From Pseudobacillus wudalianchiensis (GTDB lineage: Bacteria; Bacillota; Bacilli; Bacillales; Domibacillaceae), in assembly GCF_001685015.1 (NCBI RefSeq), contig NZ_MAYT01000027.1, positions 342,589 to 406,588 on the forward strand: DNA of 64,000 bases. The letters are read 5' to 3'. The translations under genes were made by a program, and so were the position numbers. Positions 33,893 through 43,463 of this stretch are shown here, in pieces (within the stretch, counting starts at the first letter, position 1; every line of letters begins with the position of its first letter). Below the pieces are notes generated by a model, which saw only the letters and a list, made by a program, of their open reading frames with translations, did not search any database and was not told where the DNA came from.

Positions 33893-34283
33893 TACTAATA
33901 CTCCTCCCTTACCGCCCTCGCCTTTTACTGTGGCCCACTTTTTTTCTTCATAGTTCTCCCCCCACTATAACCTCGTATCATTATTATTCTTTTCATGTAT
34001 GACAAATCCCTCCTATAGGTGTGGAGTAAGGAAATTTTCGTTTGTGTTGCATAATGTTGACCTTAGTATCATTGCAACGTTTGTACACAGTGCACAGTCT
34101 TATGAAATCTGTGTTCTAGAAAAGTAAGTAATTTAGGCAATAAAAAAGACTTCTCCAAAAGTCTGATTTATTGCCTTTTTTATGTCGGATTATTGTCCCA
34201 CTACGGCATAAAAAAGCCAGCAACTTCCGCTGACTTCCTCTCTCTTTATTCAACTATAGCACCCCTCAGTTGAAAATAACTAA
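33893..34283. other. Intergenic stretch with two terminators
   Basis: GGCAATAAA...TTTATTGCC hairpin at 34136-34175 followed by TTTTTTAT on the plus strand; and GCCAGC...GCTGAC at about 34208-34226, T-run on the minus strand, ending the small gene at 34284. No ORF supported apart from the extension of the previous gene. Confidence 0.6.
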
Positions 34284-34460
34284 CTAGGAATTCCCTATAG
34301 CCTTTCCTGTACCCAAACAAGTGTTACAATCTTGGACATAAACTGATTCAAAACCTGAAGAGAAAAACCCTCTGCCTGAGCAATCGGGACACATTCCCCT
34401 TTGGAAGTTTTTCTCTCTTCGTTTTTCTTTTAGATTCCCAAAGAACATTAACGAAACCAT
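34284..34460 (-). CDS. Small DnaJ-zinc-finger-like protein, 58 residues
   Basis: ATG 34458-34460 follows TTTGGAGGCGGTCAC. The product has two CxxCxGxG-type units, CPDCSGRG (about 24-31) and CNTCLGTGKA (about 46-55), the DnaJ/YuiA zinc-finger pattern. It stands alone with its own site and terminator. Small proteins of this type occur in most Bacillus genomes; their role is not established. Confidence 0.7.
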   Translation of the reverse strand: MVSLMFFGNLKEKRREKNFQRGMCPDCSGRGFFSSGFESVYVQDCNTCLGTGKAIGNS

Positions 34461-34559
34461 GTGACCGCCTCCAAACTTTACCCGTAGTATCAGCTAGTTA
34501 CATCTTTCAATAATATGAAAGCCAAATTAACTAAACCGCAGCCTCTAGTAAAAAGAATA

Positions 34560-34742
34560 TTATTCTTTATTATTTTTTCTTGCTTTTGCTCTTCGATCTG
34601 CTGCTTTTGAACGTTCTTGAGCCACTAGATCATCCTTATCAGCAAGCTCTTGTGAGAATTCAACATCTCGACCATCTGATTGAAAAGCCCCAGCTGTATT
34701 CGTAATCTGATCATTATCCTCATTATTTATATTTTGTAACAT
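34560..34742 (-). CDS. YfhD-like small acidic protein
   Basis: A 60-residue hydrophilic protein with DGRDVEFSQELADKDD followed by QERSKAADRRAKAR, matching the YfhD family of small Bacillus (sporulation-associated) proteins. No membrane segment or cysteines. ATG 34740-34742 is preceded by GGAGG. It stands alone. Confidence 0.7.
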   Translation of the reverse strand: MLQNINNEDNDQITNTAGAFQSDGRDVEFSQELADKDDLVAQERSKAADRRAKARKNNKE

Positions 34743-34900
34743 CTTAAAAAACCTCCGATTGAAATGTAGTATACATATAAAGTGTGTAATTATAACTAAC
34801 TTTATTCATTTTTTGCTTAGTTTGGTTCAAAGCATTTGTTTCTCTGAAGTATTTACTTTTCTCTCTTCTAATGAACCAGCTACTAACCTGCCTCATTGGG

Positions 34901-35130
34901 TTAGTAAGAAATTTTTGATTGCTGAATAGTTTCGTCATGATTGAAAATCAAGTTCATATCCACTGGCGTGACCTTCCGTTTTCTTTTTATGAAGTAGCAA
35001 TTTTTATCATGCTTATTAATTTCACTAATCAGCTGGTATCTATCTCTTCCATTGAGAAGTCCATGTTCCACATTTCATCGAACTCTTTCACTTGTTTCAT
35101 GGACCAAAGGAGGTTCACTTCTTCCAGTGC
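34901..35130 (-). pseudogene. Possible decayed ORF of unknown family
   Basis: A minus-strand frame reads VEHGLLNGRDRYQLISEI, KNCYFIKRKRKVTPVDMNL and ends IQQSKISY. It has an in-frame TGA upstream of VEHG and no start with a ribosome binding site. Composition looks coding. Low certainty. Confidence 0.3.
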
Positions 35131-35256
35131 TATATAGAGATTTCAGTTCTTATTCTGGAGGAATTTCGTTTCACTGTGTCTGACCGCTCGATTTTCGTAT
35201 AGGACTTCTTCGATCATGTTGATTCTCCTTTTGATGTTTTCTTCGCGTACTTCTTA

Positions 35257-36018
35257 CTAAAGAAGCAACCCTTTTCGGTTAATTTCTATCAACAGTCGAT
35301 TTATTTTCTTATAGTCAGGTGTCTCCGGAAGGGGTGACTTCTCTAGAGAAGTTTTTAGCTGGCTGTCATACGCTTCGATCATTTCAATTGCCTCTTCAAA
35401 AGAATATTTTCCATTCCGACAGTCAAGCAGTAACTGCCTATTAGGACGGAATGTACGGTAATCACCTGTTTCAAGAATTTCAATTGCACTTGTGAGGAGT
35501 CTGATGCTATGCATAAACAATTTGGTATCATAAGCAGAATGCTTAACTGAATCTTGCCTTTCAGTGTCACTTAGCTTTTTATTCTTCAATTTCTGAATTT
35601 GGGAATAGGCATACCCCCCAAACTTCTTCTGAATTTTTTTAGATAAGAATAAGCGGCGGTTATCGATCAATTGCTGCCCTAACTCCGTGATCTTTAAGTA
35701 GTCTTCTTGCCTTGCAAACAGAATTTCAATGTTGTTAGGCACCCCTAACATGGCATCTTTAACAAATTTGTTTATATGGGTAATGGTAACATCCACATCA
35801 TCTTTCGTATTTTTAAAGTTCTTGCTGCCGGTCGTATTGTATTCGTTAAAAGATTCTAAGCCTAAGTAGTACTCGACAGGAGGGATGCAAATACCTTTAT
35901 AATCTCTATCTGACGACTCAATGTTTGTGCCATAAGCATAACTGCCAGTAGGAGTTAGGATTATTGTTCTCTCTTCAAGCCACTCAATGTTAGTTTTTTC
36001 GAAGTGCACTTTGCTCAC
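35257..36018 (-). CDS. Predicted nucleotidyltransferase (RlaP/PF10127-like)
   Basis: A 253-residue protein. GSYAYGTNIESSDRDYKGI (about residues 22-40) is the pol-beta-type G-S...D-x-D catalytic motif; DVDVTITHINKFVKDAM supplies the third acidic position. It continues with a helical C-terminal half (YGTFRPNRQLLLDCRNG-like region). This pattern matches predicted nucleotidyltransferases of the RlaP group, whose substrate (possibly RNA) is not established. AAGGAGGGACG precedes the ATG. It is not paired with a HEPN gene, so it is not a classic MNT-HEPN toxin pair. Confidence 0.75.
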   Translation of the reverse strand: MSKVHFEKTNIEWLEERTIILTPTGSYAYGTNIESSDRDYKGICIPPVEYYLGLESFNEYNTTGSKNFKNTKDDVDVTITHINKFVKDAMLGVPNNIEILFARQEDYLKITELGQQLIDNRRLFLSKKIQKKFGGYAYSQIQKLKNKKLSDTERQDSVKHSAYDTKLFMHSIRLLTSAIEILETGDYRTFRPNRQLLLDCRNGKYSFEEAIEMIEAYDSQLKTSLEKSPLPETPDYKKINRLLIEINRKGLLL

Positions 36019-36175
36019 TTTCGTCCCTCCTTTTTTACTGTTTATTTTCTCCGTTCTCTCCTCTTTTATTGCTGCATTGATTATAGAAAAAGGGGCTGGG
36101 ACAGATGCCCTTATTTAAAATGGAAGATCTATCATCCGGTTATCTTTACTTCTTCCAATAAAATAAACTGTTAAG
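36019..36175. other. Intergenic stretch without a supported gene
   Basis: Leader region of the nucleotidyltransferase (minus strand); nothing else seen before the decayed paralogue. Confidence 0.4.
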
Positions 36176-36424
36176 AAGTATAAGACAGGTAAATATCTAG
36201 CAGATATTAAAAATGATGAGCATATGTTAACGAATATCTTCAAAGCTGAGGTTGTCGATACCTACTATGATCAGCAAGGACAGGATAATACACCAATCGC
36301 CCTCTTTGTTTTTGATTTTTGACAAAGCATAAAGTATACATATAGAAGTGTTGATGGCGAAAATAGTTGTGAGGGTAAAGCGAATGAGAAACAGATGGAT
36401 AAGGCTTTGGTGAAAATGGATTGA
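36176..36424 (+). pseudogene. Decayed paralogue of the 16.9 kb lipoprotein-like gene
   Basis: Reads KYKTGKYLADIKNDEHMLT, FKAEVVDTYYDQQG, TPIALFVFDF then TGA (36320-36322) where the intact gene has Trp, then QSIKYTYRSVD and DKALVKMD before a stop at 36422. It aligns over its whole length with residues ~120-203 of the protein encoded at 16902-17513. No N-terminal part or start remains. Confidence 0.8.
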
Positions 36425-36676
36425 ATAAACGGATAACTTCTGCTGAGGATCCTTAAATTCAGTAGTTTTTTGCTTTCATTACCCGGTATCAATGGGGAGC
36501 AATCGCTCTAGTAAGAATCAATTAAATGTTTTCCAACACAAATACTAAAAATACTCCCTATAATTGTGCCATCTATTGAAATCTGAAGTTTCAATCTTTC
36601 TTAAATAATATGGTTTAAGAAATAAAAGAATGTGGTAGAGGGTTTCGTGGAGTTATACATAAAGGGGGAGTATTAG

Positions 36677-37501
36677 GTGAAAGAAGTATCTCAACATTCA
36701 TTTGAACTAAAAGATTTCTTTAAAAAAAATACCAAGGAATTTGAAGAGAAGCTATTATCTGAGGCTGTCAATGTAAAAGATAAAATCGATGAAATTCTGG
36801 CAATCGGGAATATTGACCTTATAAAAAATGCCCATAAGCTAGTGGTTTATATTATTGAAGGGAAGGAAAAAGAACTTCAATTATTTGCGAAACAAGAAGG
36901 GATAGCGTGGGCTACTCACTCCCTTACTCTATCCTTTAAATTAGAGTGGGTGCAAGCCATCCGCAGGACTCTATGGAATTTTATAGAACAGTATAACGAA
37001 TTAGTGGATAAACAGGCGGCTTTGGACTTTTTCCGCTTGGAAAAGGAAGTTAATAACCGGGTTGATACATTTTTAAATACTTTTTTTATTAATTATTCTA
37101 CATATAAGGATTCCCTGCTCACAGCTCAGAGAGAGTTGGTCGAAAATCTATCGGTTCCCATCATTCCAATCAATGCTTCGGTCTGTATTTTGCCATTGAT
37201 TGGTTCGGTTGATATTTTTCGAACTTCAGTCCTTGAGGAAAAGGTTTTAACTGAGATTGGGATATCCCGCATCCAAGTCTTAATCATGGATTTATCGGGA
37301 ATCGGAGATATGGAACCCCAGGTCATTGACCATTTAATGAAAGTTATCAATGGCGCTGCCTTGATGGGATGCAAAACGGTCATTACCGGCTTAAGGGCAG
37401 AAGTGGTGAGAAAAATGATCCATCAGGGACTCTCCTTTGATCATACGACCAAAACATTGGGCACGCTGCAACAAGCATTAAAAGAATACTTAGTCAGCTA
37501 A
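36677..37501 (+). CDS. RsbR-family stressosome protein (RsbRD-like)
   Basis: A 274-residue RsbR paralogue. The N-terminal half is a non-haem globin-like helical domain (about 1-150). The C-terminal STAS domain (about 160-272) has CILPLIGSVDIFRTS, VLIMDLSGIGDMEPQVIDHL and GCKTVITGLRAEVVRKM. The first phospho-acceptor position (DxTG in RsbRA) is Ser here, as in RsbRD-type members; the second Thr position seems replaced. It should join RsbS in stressosomes that release RsbT to activate sigma-B. GTG start, GGGGGAG six bases upstream. It stands alone, away from the rsb operon, as paralogues usually do. Confidence 0.88.
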   Translation: MKEVSQHSFELKDFFKKNTKEFEEKLLSEAVNVKDKIDEILAIGNIDLIKNAHKLVVYIIEGKEKELQLFAKQEGIAWATHSLTLSFKLEWVQAIRRTLWNFIEQYNELVDKQAALDFFRLEKEVNNRVDTFLNTFFINYSTYKDSLLTAQRELVENLSVPIIPINASVCILPLIGSVDIFRTSVLEEKVLTEIGISRIQVLIMDLSGIGDMEPQVIDHLMKVINGAALMGCKTVITGLRAEVVRKMIHQGLSFDHTTKTLGTLQQALKEYLVS

Positions 37502-37541
37502 ATAAAGTATCCATGTAAGTTCTCAAGTGGATAGCGCCGCT

Positions 37542-37572
37542 AAAGCCCCACTTAAAAGGGGCTTTTTCTTTA
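37542..37572 (+). terminator. Terminator of the RsbR-like gene
   Basis: AAAGCCCC-ACTTAAA-AGGGGCTTT then TTCTTT. Confidence 0.85.
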
Positions 37573-37743
37573 TCTAACTTGCTGCTATAGTTAAAGAAAA
37601 ATCTTAAGAGATAGGGTTTGCAATCAAGTTTACTTATAATTGATCAATCTTTTCCCTTTGTTTTTTCTCTGCTGGCGTTACTCGGTAAATAATCTCTACA
37701 TAAAAAGAAAAAACACCCAATTGCTTGGATGTTTTCATCGTCA

Positions 37744-37941
37744 TTATAAGTCAACCAAATTCCCGTGAAACCTTGTTATTCCTTCATCAGTTACTTCAAT
37801 TTCCGCGACTCGCACCGATTGGCCCCTGACTGTAACGATATCAGCCTTAAGCATTAGTTGGAGAACGTTATGATGAACTTCGCTCCCGTATCTCCCTCTC
37901 TCTGTAATAATCTCTATCTCATATAATTTTTCTTCATTCAT
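37744..37941 (-). CDS. Hypothetical protein, 65 residues
   Basis: ATG 37939-37941 has AAAGGAGAG at good spacing. The protein is beta-rich (YEIEIITERGRYGSEV, IVTVRGQSVRVAEIEVTDEG). No domain recognised; intracellular by lack of signal. Confidence 0.55.
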   Translation of the reverse strand: MNEEKLYEIEIITERGRYGSEVHHNVLQLMLKADIVTVRGQSVRVAEIEVTDEGITRFHGNLVDL

Positions 37942-38316
37942 TTGGAACTCTCCTTTCAGCGCTATTATTACTCTCCCCCATTTTAATACAAGTAACGTAA
38001 ATATTCTCTTTTAAAGCTACTTGTACATGTATTTCCTTAAAATCCAGACACTTATCAAAGGACTCTAATCATATTTTGTGTAGTGGACAGTCAGTTTCTA
38101 TTAGTAGTATCCTTTTTCTTTTTGCTTAAAATCTAACGTATTCGACTTCATCACGCCTTTTTATTACAGCAGGCTTTTGATACTTCGTGTTTTCCAAAGC
38201 TCCCCATTAGTCTCTAGCCTAGCATGATCCAACTTGAAACTAGGAAATCTTACTTTTCTGCATACTTTTTTACTCACAGGGAATAATAACCAAAACGCTT
38301 TAAGGAGGCTATATTC
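37942..38316. other. Intergenic stretch, nothing recognised
   Basis: Divergent region between two small genes. AT-rich, many stops, no hairpin or promoter I can support firmly. Confidence 0.4.
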
Positions 38317-38595
38317 ATGGACGGAATGCGGTTAAGACTAGAAGCCAAAAACCTTTATCTAAGAGTTGCTAATGTCACTCGTGACAATAAAAGTTATGTT
38401 CTCCTGACTGCCTATGATGACACTAATAATGAACTTGTTTTGGAACTAACACATGAACAAGCCGGATGGCTGGAAGACCAATTTTATGCGGCTAATCGTA
38501 GATATGAAGAGAGACTTACACATCCACAACAAGCAAACGAACCTGTACAGAATCCAATTTTAATACCAAGTGACAGACAGGAATCAACGCATTGA
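38317..38595 (+). CDS. Hypothetical protein, 92 residues
   Basis: AAGGAGG precedes the ATG. The product has a compact beta/alpha start (RLRLEAKNLYLRVANV, KSYVLLTAYDD, EQAGWLEDQFYAAN) and a disordered tail. No family recognised. A terminator follows. Confidence 0.6.
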   Translation: MDGMRLRLEAKNLYLRVANVTRDNKSYVLLTAYDDTNNELVLELTHEQAGWLEDQFYAANRRYEERLTHPQQANEPVQNPILIPSDRQESTH

Positions 38596-38617
38596 ATGAT
38601 TATAGGGTAATCAAACA

Positions 38618-38650
38618 ACACCTTGAAGAAATTTCAAGGTGTCTTACTTC
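38618..38650 (+). terminator. Terminator
   Basis: ACACCTTGAA-GAAAT-TTCAAGGTGT, moderately T-rich tail. A second hairpin GTTCAACCAGAA/TTCTGGCTGAAC lies at 38730-38755, upstream-facing side unclear. Confidence 0.6.
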
Positions 38651-38920
38651 TGTTAACCTTTCGCTTATTTCTTCATAGAGCTTTCTTAAATCGTCCATAA
38701 AAAGATTTATGAAGATCTAAACAAAAAAAGTTCAACCAGAAAGTTCTGGCTGAACGATATAATACGAATGCACCTCACAGTTGAGGTATAATGTTTAGAC
38801 AATAAAGCTATTTGATTTGAAAACTCTAAAAACTTTATTGTAATTTGACATTTTCTTATTATAGAGGACTTTGCTAGTGCTTCCCCTTTTAATAAAGATA
38901 TTTCAGGCTAATTGTGTTCT

Positions 38921-39760
38921 TTACACATTTGCACTGTCCATAAATCCTTTTCCGATAACATCCCGTACATCATGGATAGCCACAAAACTTTCATCATCAA
39001 TGGCCTTCACGATTTTCTTAAGCATCAGTACTTCTTGTTTGTGGATAATAACATAGAGAATTTTTTTATCGTCCTTCATGTAATAGCCGTATCCCGTGAG
39101 TACAGTGATGCCTCGATGTGTTTTTTTATTAATTTGTTCGGCAATTTCTTCATAACTTTTCGAAATGATGGTGACCGCTTTTTTATGATTCATCCCTTCC
39201 ACAATAAAGTCCATCACTTTTGTTCCGACGTAAAGCATGACAATGGTGACCATCAGACGCTCCGTCCCAATAATAAAGTACGAGGAAAATACCACAATTA
39301 AATCAAAAAATAGTAACCCGTAGCTAATACTCCATCCAAAATATTTATTGGCAATGCGGGCAAGAATCGTGGTCCCGGCTGTTGTCCCGCCTGTTCTAAT
39401 CACCATTCCGATACCAAGCCCTGCGAGGACACCGCCAAATATCGCATTCACTAGCATATCTGATGCCTCTACCCGCCAATCATGACTAAGATGGAGAAAG
39501 AGAGAGTTAAAAATAACAGCAATAATTGTATAAAGAACAGAGGTCTTGCTTAAGAACTTATAACCAATCACAATTAAAAGACTATTTATCACGAGAGTTA
39601 CGAGCCCAGGAGACCATTCAAACAAATAGTAAAGGATGAGCGCAACCCCTGTGACTCCGCCTTCTCCAAGATTAGTAGGTATGATGAGGACATTAATTGC
39701 CAAAGCAAAAATAAAGGAACCTACCATAATCGTTAAAATATCCAACAATCTTCTTTTCAC
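38921..39760 (-). CDS. YitT-family membrane protein
   Basis: A 279-residue integral membrane protein of the YitT/YpjC family (DUF161 plus DUF2179). About five membrane segments in the first ~190 residues (LTIMVGSFIFALAINVLIIP, NLGEGGVTGVALILYY, LVINSLLIVIGYKF, FGGVLAGLGIGMVIRTGGT, GLLFFDLIVVFSSYF) then a cytoplasmic DUF2179 domain (about 200-270; GITVLTGYGYYMKDDKKILYVIIHKQEV in pattern). Paralogues are numerous in Bacillus; transport substrate unknown. No operon partner. Confidence 0.88.
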   Translation of the reverse strand: MKRRLLDILTIMVGSFIFALAINVLIIPTNLGEGGVTGVALILYYLFEWSPGLVTLVINSLLIVIGYKFLSKTSVLYTIIAVIFNSLFLHLSHDWRVEASDMLVNAIFGGVLAGLGIGMVIRTGGTTAGTTILARIANKYFGWSISYGLLFFDLIVVFSSYFIIGTERLMVTIVMLYVGTKVMDFIVEGMNHKKAVTIISKSYEEIAEQINKKTHRGITVLTGYGYYMKDDKKILYVIIHKQEVLMLKKIVKAIDDESFVAIHDVRDVIGKGFMDSANV

Positions 39761-40005
39761 ATTAACACCTGCTTATATAATTTTTGAAAAACAAACGGGC
39801 AGTTCTTTCGTCTCCGCCATAGAAACGAATAGTGCCCGCACATCTCTTTTTAGCTGCTTACCTCTGCATCTAGTATAACGAATCGTTAGCTGTTGCCTGA
39901 ACCTCCTTCACTTTCTAGGAAGCTAAAAACTTTTTACCATTATACACTTATTGACGGCTATCTTTCTGCATTAATTTATTTCTTTATATAAATCCGGCAA
40001 CGACT
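39761..40005. other. Intergenic stretch, nothing recognised
   Basis: Upstream region of the YitT gene and 3' side of the DHFR-like fragment; no supported feature. Confidence 0.4.
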
Positions 40006-40110
40006 TTAGATTTCAGGGTCCATAATACACCAATCTACTTCCCCGTTTTCTCCTTCGATCAAACCGTTTAACGTAACGGCTAAATCTAAAATGATTCTTC
40101 TCGGTCTTCC
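40006..40110 (-). pseudogene. N-terminal fragment of a dihydrofolate-reductase-family protein
   Basis: The minus strand encodes RRIILDLAVTLNGLIEGENG and DWCIMDPEI then a stop. This is the start of YyaP/YwjB-type DHFR-family proteins; the rest of the ~170-residue gene and a proper start are missing. Confidence 0.6.
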
Positions 40111-40551
40111 GTTATTGCCTATAGTTTTTCCTCCCTCAGGACCTTTCGTATTTTCATTATATAGAGCATGATTACAGACGCTCTGAAATTTACATTATCC
40201 CTATAGCTATCGTATGACTTTCAGAGCCATATACTTTAGACTGCGGGGCATAAGTCAGATCAATGATAACTTTTACCGAGATAAAGAATCCCAGCTCAAT
40301 GTTTTGAAAATTGCTACATGAACCTCTCTTAAAGAATAGCTATTTATTAAATATGAAATGGAGGGTAAGAATCCATAAATTACAACTTCATAAAGTTTTT
40401 AGGCACCGCAAATGCTTTCTATTAGTTACTTTTATTCGTCGGTATGATCTACCAACCTTTTCATCTATTGGTTGTACCTTTGCAGATCTATATGTATTAG
40501 CATTCTGTTCTACTGAACACTAGTAGACGCAAACTGCTATTTAAAAGCAAC
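40111..40551. other. Intergenic stretch, nothing recognised
   Basis: No frame with both start site and coding-like composition. Confidence 0.4.
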
Positions 40552-40558
40552 AAAAAAA

Positions 40559-40587
40559 TAAAAACCCCTAATTAATTAGAGGTTTTT
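40559..40587 (-). terminator. Terminator overlapping the 3' end of the small gene
   Basis: AAAAACCCCTAATT/AATTAGAGGTTTTT; on the minus strand a T-run follows. Confidence 0.75.
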
Positions 40588-40810
40588 CGTAACTATTTTG
40601 CAGCGCTTTATCAATAGCTGAAATTGTACATTCAATATCATTATACGTTTTAGTAATAAGACTATCCAAATATGTTATTTGATAACCATTCTTTTGATAG
40701 CATATGGAAAATAGTGGTGTACCATCATCATGTTTAAAAGTTAGTGATATTTCACAAGTAGGGTACTCTTTTAGAGTTTCTAGCATTGTTTTTGTATGGT
40801 TTACAGACAT
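40568..40810 (-). CDS. Hypothetical protein, paralogue of the 63.5 kb gene
   Basis: An 80-residue protein: MSVNHTKTMLETLKEYP, ISLTFKHDDGTPLFSICYQ, YQITYLDSLITKTYNDIE, ISAIDKAL. It aligns along its whole length with the 79-residue product of 63537-63776 (MS.[ND]H.K.ML.T, S[IV].Y.K, ITYLEP/ITYLD, AI..A[IL]). So two members of one unnamed family occur in this window. Small, single domain, cytoplasmic. Function unknown. Confidence 0.6.
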   Translation of the reverse strand: MSVNHTKTMLETLKEYPTCEISLTFKHDDGTPLFSICYQKNGYQITYLDSLITKTYNDIECTISAIDKALQNSYEKPLIN

Positions 40811-41215
40811 ATCTTACTATGCTCCCTTCTACTAAGATGAGAAGGTGACTAAGAACAGTCTCTAAGTTCTCAAAAATAATTTAATTTTATTTCTACTGCA
40901 ACTATAACATAATAGTTTTTTCAAATAAAAGGTTTTTTGGATAAAAACGGATTGCGGTGTTAGATAATTCGCCCACCCTGTCCATTAAACGCCTTAGCTG
41001 TGTACGATCATTCAGAGATTTTGCAAAAACAACAGGATGTCCTTCATGCAGCATGATCCTTTACTGTTCAACAGCAGGTCAAAACCGTTGACTATAACAC
41101 CAGATATTCGTTTTGGCTTTAGACATGACTACTTTGAAAAGTCAATTTCCACCGTTAAAGACTCATAGCATGAGCCTGTTTCAACTGCTTTAATCATGTT
41201 ATGATCGTCATTTTC
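40811..41215. other. Intergenic stretch with a coding-like fragment (40902-41054, minus)
   Basis: Minus-strand frame from ATG 41054: LHEGHPVVFAKSLNDRTQLR, LMDRVGELSNTAIRFYPK, stop at 40902. No ribosome binding site; upstream the frame has stops. Probably a gene remnant, family not recognised. Confidence 0.35.
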
Positions 41216-41539
41216 TCATTCGTATCGAAAAAAATCAACCTTTGGTATTTCATAGCCGTTCAACTCTTTAGATTTGATTAATTCGCTGCCATTTTCCTCG
41301 TAAAACACCCTAAAAGAATCAACAGCTACTCCATACTCGCTATCAAGAAGGTCATACGTTTGTACATACATTTCTCTTATTTCAATCTTGTTCATACTAT
41401 TTAGGGAAACTTCGGTTGATACTGTATATGACCAGGCAGGCCCTCTTCTCTCTTCGTTAGGAACATTTGTAATAAAGGGGAGAGAAAAGTATAGAAGTAG
41501 GCATAATAAAAATAGCGGCAACCGCTTAGTTGACCTCAT
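41216..41539 (-). CDS. Small secreted or anchored protein
   Basis: A 107-residue protein with a hydrophobic N-terminus (LPLFLLCLLLYFSLPFI, about residues 7-23) that could be a signal peptide or anchor, then a polar domain (MNKIEIREMYVQTYDLL, FRVFYEENGSELIK). No clear ribosome binding site at the ATG, so the start is uncertain. Family unknown. Confidence 0.45.
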   Translation of the reverse strand: MRSTKRLPLFLLCLLLYFSLPFITNVPNEERRGPAWSYTVSTEVSLNSMNKIEIREMYVQTYDLLDSEYGVAVDSFRVFYEENGSELIKSKELNGYEIPKVDFFRYE

Positions 41540-41987
41540 GTCTCATAGTATTAGACGCGTTTTGAAATATGCTGTCCCCCCCCTTAATAAACCTTTTCGA
41601 GGGAATATAAAAACACCCATGAGGGGTTACTGTAAGAAAAAACGAATATTTTTCTGTTTTTGTATCAACATAACTAACATCCAAAGTTAAGTTTACTGCC
41701 TAATAAAGCCCATTTGCCGACAGCTATAGGTCAGTCGCTACTCTCTATTATGAATAATGGTTACATGGAGACCACACAATTATACAAAACGCTAAAGGGT
41801 TTACTTCTTTAAAAGGGCTTTATGTCAGGGCACCGTATTTGCCTAACCTAGAACGAGTTGGCCTTGTAGAAAACAAAATTCTAAACATGATCTCATTGGA
41901 GAAAACACCCAAAATCTATTTGCACCCCCAATGTAAGTTTATTTCTTATTCTTACATATCTGTATTCCATGGAGTTGACATAATAAA
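41540..41987. other. Intergenic stretch with a coding-like frame (41756-41990, plus)
   Basis: The plus frame from 41756 is open to a TGA that overlaps the next ATG (ATGA at 41988). It reads SLKGLYVRAPYLPNLERVGL, leucine-rich-repeat-like, but lacks a supported start. Probably a remnant. An eight-C run lies at about 41576-41583. Confidence 0.35.
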
Positions 41988-43388
41988 ATGAAATTTAACA
42001 AGAAAAAAATCAACGTTGTAGATATTCAACGAACGAAGAAAAGCGTGTTTGCTACAGGGGTAGGAAACGCTATGGAATGGTTTGATTTTGGCTTATATTC
42101 CTATTTAGCGGTTATTATTAGCCAAAACTTTTTTACTGCTGTTGAGAATGATGAACTCAAATTAGTGTTCACATTTGCAACATTTGCCATTGCCTTTTTA
42201 ATGCGCCCATTAGGTGGTGTTATATTTGGTAAAATCGGAGATAAATCCGGAAGGAAAGTCGTTTTAACAACCACGATTATTTTAATGGCATTCTCTACGT
42301 TACTAATCGGCTTATTGCCTACATATGATCAAATAGGCATTTGGGCGCCTATCCTCTTATTAATAGCTAGAATTATTCAGGGTTTTTCAACTGGTGGCGA
42401 ATACGCTGGTGCCATGGTCTATATTGCAGAATCTTCTCCCGACAATAAGCGTAATATGCTTGGAAGTGGATTAGAAATCGGCACGCTCACTGGTTATATT
42501 TTAGCTTCACTACTTGCCAGTACACTCTTTATCACTCTATCTGATCAACAAATGGCCTCATGGGGGTGGAGAATACCATTTCTGCTCGGCTTACCTTTAG
42601 GACTTGTTGGTTTGTACCTAAGAAAGAATCTAGAGGAAACGCCGATTTTTGAAAATGAACTTTCTGATGATGGCGTCCAAGAAGAGAGCTTCCGATCTAT
42701 TTTAAAAAACCACAAAAAAGACATCCTCGTGTGTTTTGTAGCTGTCGCCTTCTTTAATATTACAAACTATATGCTATTATCATACATGCCTTCTTACTTA
42801 AATGAAATTATTGGGTTATCTAGTACGGTAGGAACCGTATTAATTACAGCTGTCATGATTATTATGGTGCCGCTTGCTTTCATGTTTGGAAAACTCAGCG
42901 ATAAAATTGGAAACAAAACCGTATTTTTAATTGGTTTAGGTGGATTAACCTTATTATCTGCGTTTGCTTTTTATTTAATAAACTTAAACGATTTAATATT
43001 CATTTCGTTAGGCATTCTCATTCTAGGTGTTCTGCTTTCAACTTATGAAGGCACCATGCCTGGATCGTTACCAACGATGTTTTATACCGATATTCGATAC
43101 CGTACATTATCTGTGACCTTTAATGTCTCTGTTTCAATTTTTGGCGGAACTACCCCGTTAGTTGCCACATGGCTAGTTCACCAAACAGGAAATAACTTAG
43201 CGCCTGCTTTCTATCTAACAGCCGTGAGCGTGATCGGATTTTTAGTGATACTGTTCTTGTTCAAGAGCACTTCAGGAAAATCGCTAAAAGGGTCTTACCC
43301 AACCGTTGCTTCTAAGGCTGAGTATAAAGAAGCTGTCGAAAATCCAAAAGATTCATTATGGTGGCATACAGAACAAAGAGAAGAATAA
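41988..43388 (+). CDS. ProP-like MFS symporter (metabolite:H+ symporter family)
   Basis: A 466-residue transporter with 12 predicted membrane segments. [19 protein letters not shown] (about 24-42) and [15 protein letters not shown] (about 78-92) are signatures of the MHS subfamily (ProP, KgtP). [16 protein letters not shown] lies in segment 4, [12 protein letters not shown] is the second loop motif. ProP members import proline, betaine or ectoine with protons; members without the long C-terminal coiled coil, as here, may use other solutes. Substrate is not determined by sequence. A terminator follows. Confidence 0.85.
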   Translation: MKFNKKKINVVDIQRTKKSVFATGVGNAMEWFDFGLYSYLAVIISQNFFTAVENDELKLVFTFATFAIAFLMRPLGGVIFGKIGDKSGRKVVLTTTIILMAFSTLLIGLLPTYDQIGIWAPILLLIARIIQGFSTGGEYAGAMVYIAESSPDNKRNMLGSGLEIGTLTGYILASLLASTLFITLSDQQMASWGWRIPFLLGLPLGLVGLYLRKNLEETPIFENELSDDGVQEESFRSILKNHKKDILVCFVAVAFFNITNYMLLSYMPSYLNEIIGLSSTVGTVLITAVMIIMVPLAFMFGKLSDKIGNKTVFLIGLGGLTLLSAFAFYLINLNDLIFISLGILILGVLLSTYEGTMPGSLPTMFYTDIRYRTLSVTFNVSVSIFGGTTPLVATWLVHQTGNNLAPAFYLTAVSVIGFLVILFLFKSTSGKSLKGSYPTVASKAEYKEAVENPKDSLWWHTEQREE

Positions 43389-43424
43389 TTTGAATGAAAA
43401 ACCCCCCATTCCATTGAACCACTC

Positions 43425-43463
43425 GAAATATAGACACTCAAAAAAAGAGCGTCTATATTTCGG
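43425..43463 (+). terminator. Terminator of the ProP-like gene
   Basis: CGAAATATAGAC (43425-43436) / GTCTATATTTCG (43452-43463), 15-base A-rich loop. Confidence 0.7.

Noticed and set aside
34744-34938. 64-codon minus ORF
   Set aside because: No ribosome binding site and non-coding-like composition; it overlaps better-supported debris.
35257-36018. MNT-HEPN toxin-antitoxin pair
   Set aside because: The nucleotidyltransferase has no HEPN partner next to it and is the size of the RlaP-type single proteins.
36600-36640. Possible sigma-B promoter (GGTTTAA ... GGTAGA) upstream of the RsbR-like gene
   Set aside because: Spacer is 15 bases and the -10 differs from GGGTAT, so support is too weak.
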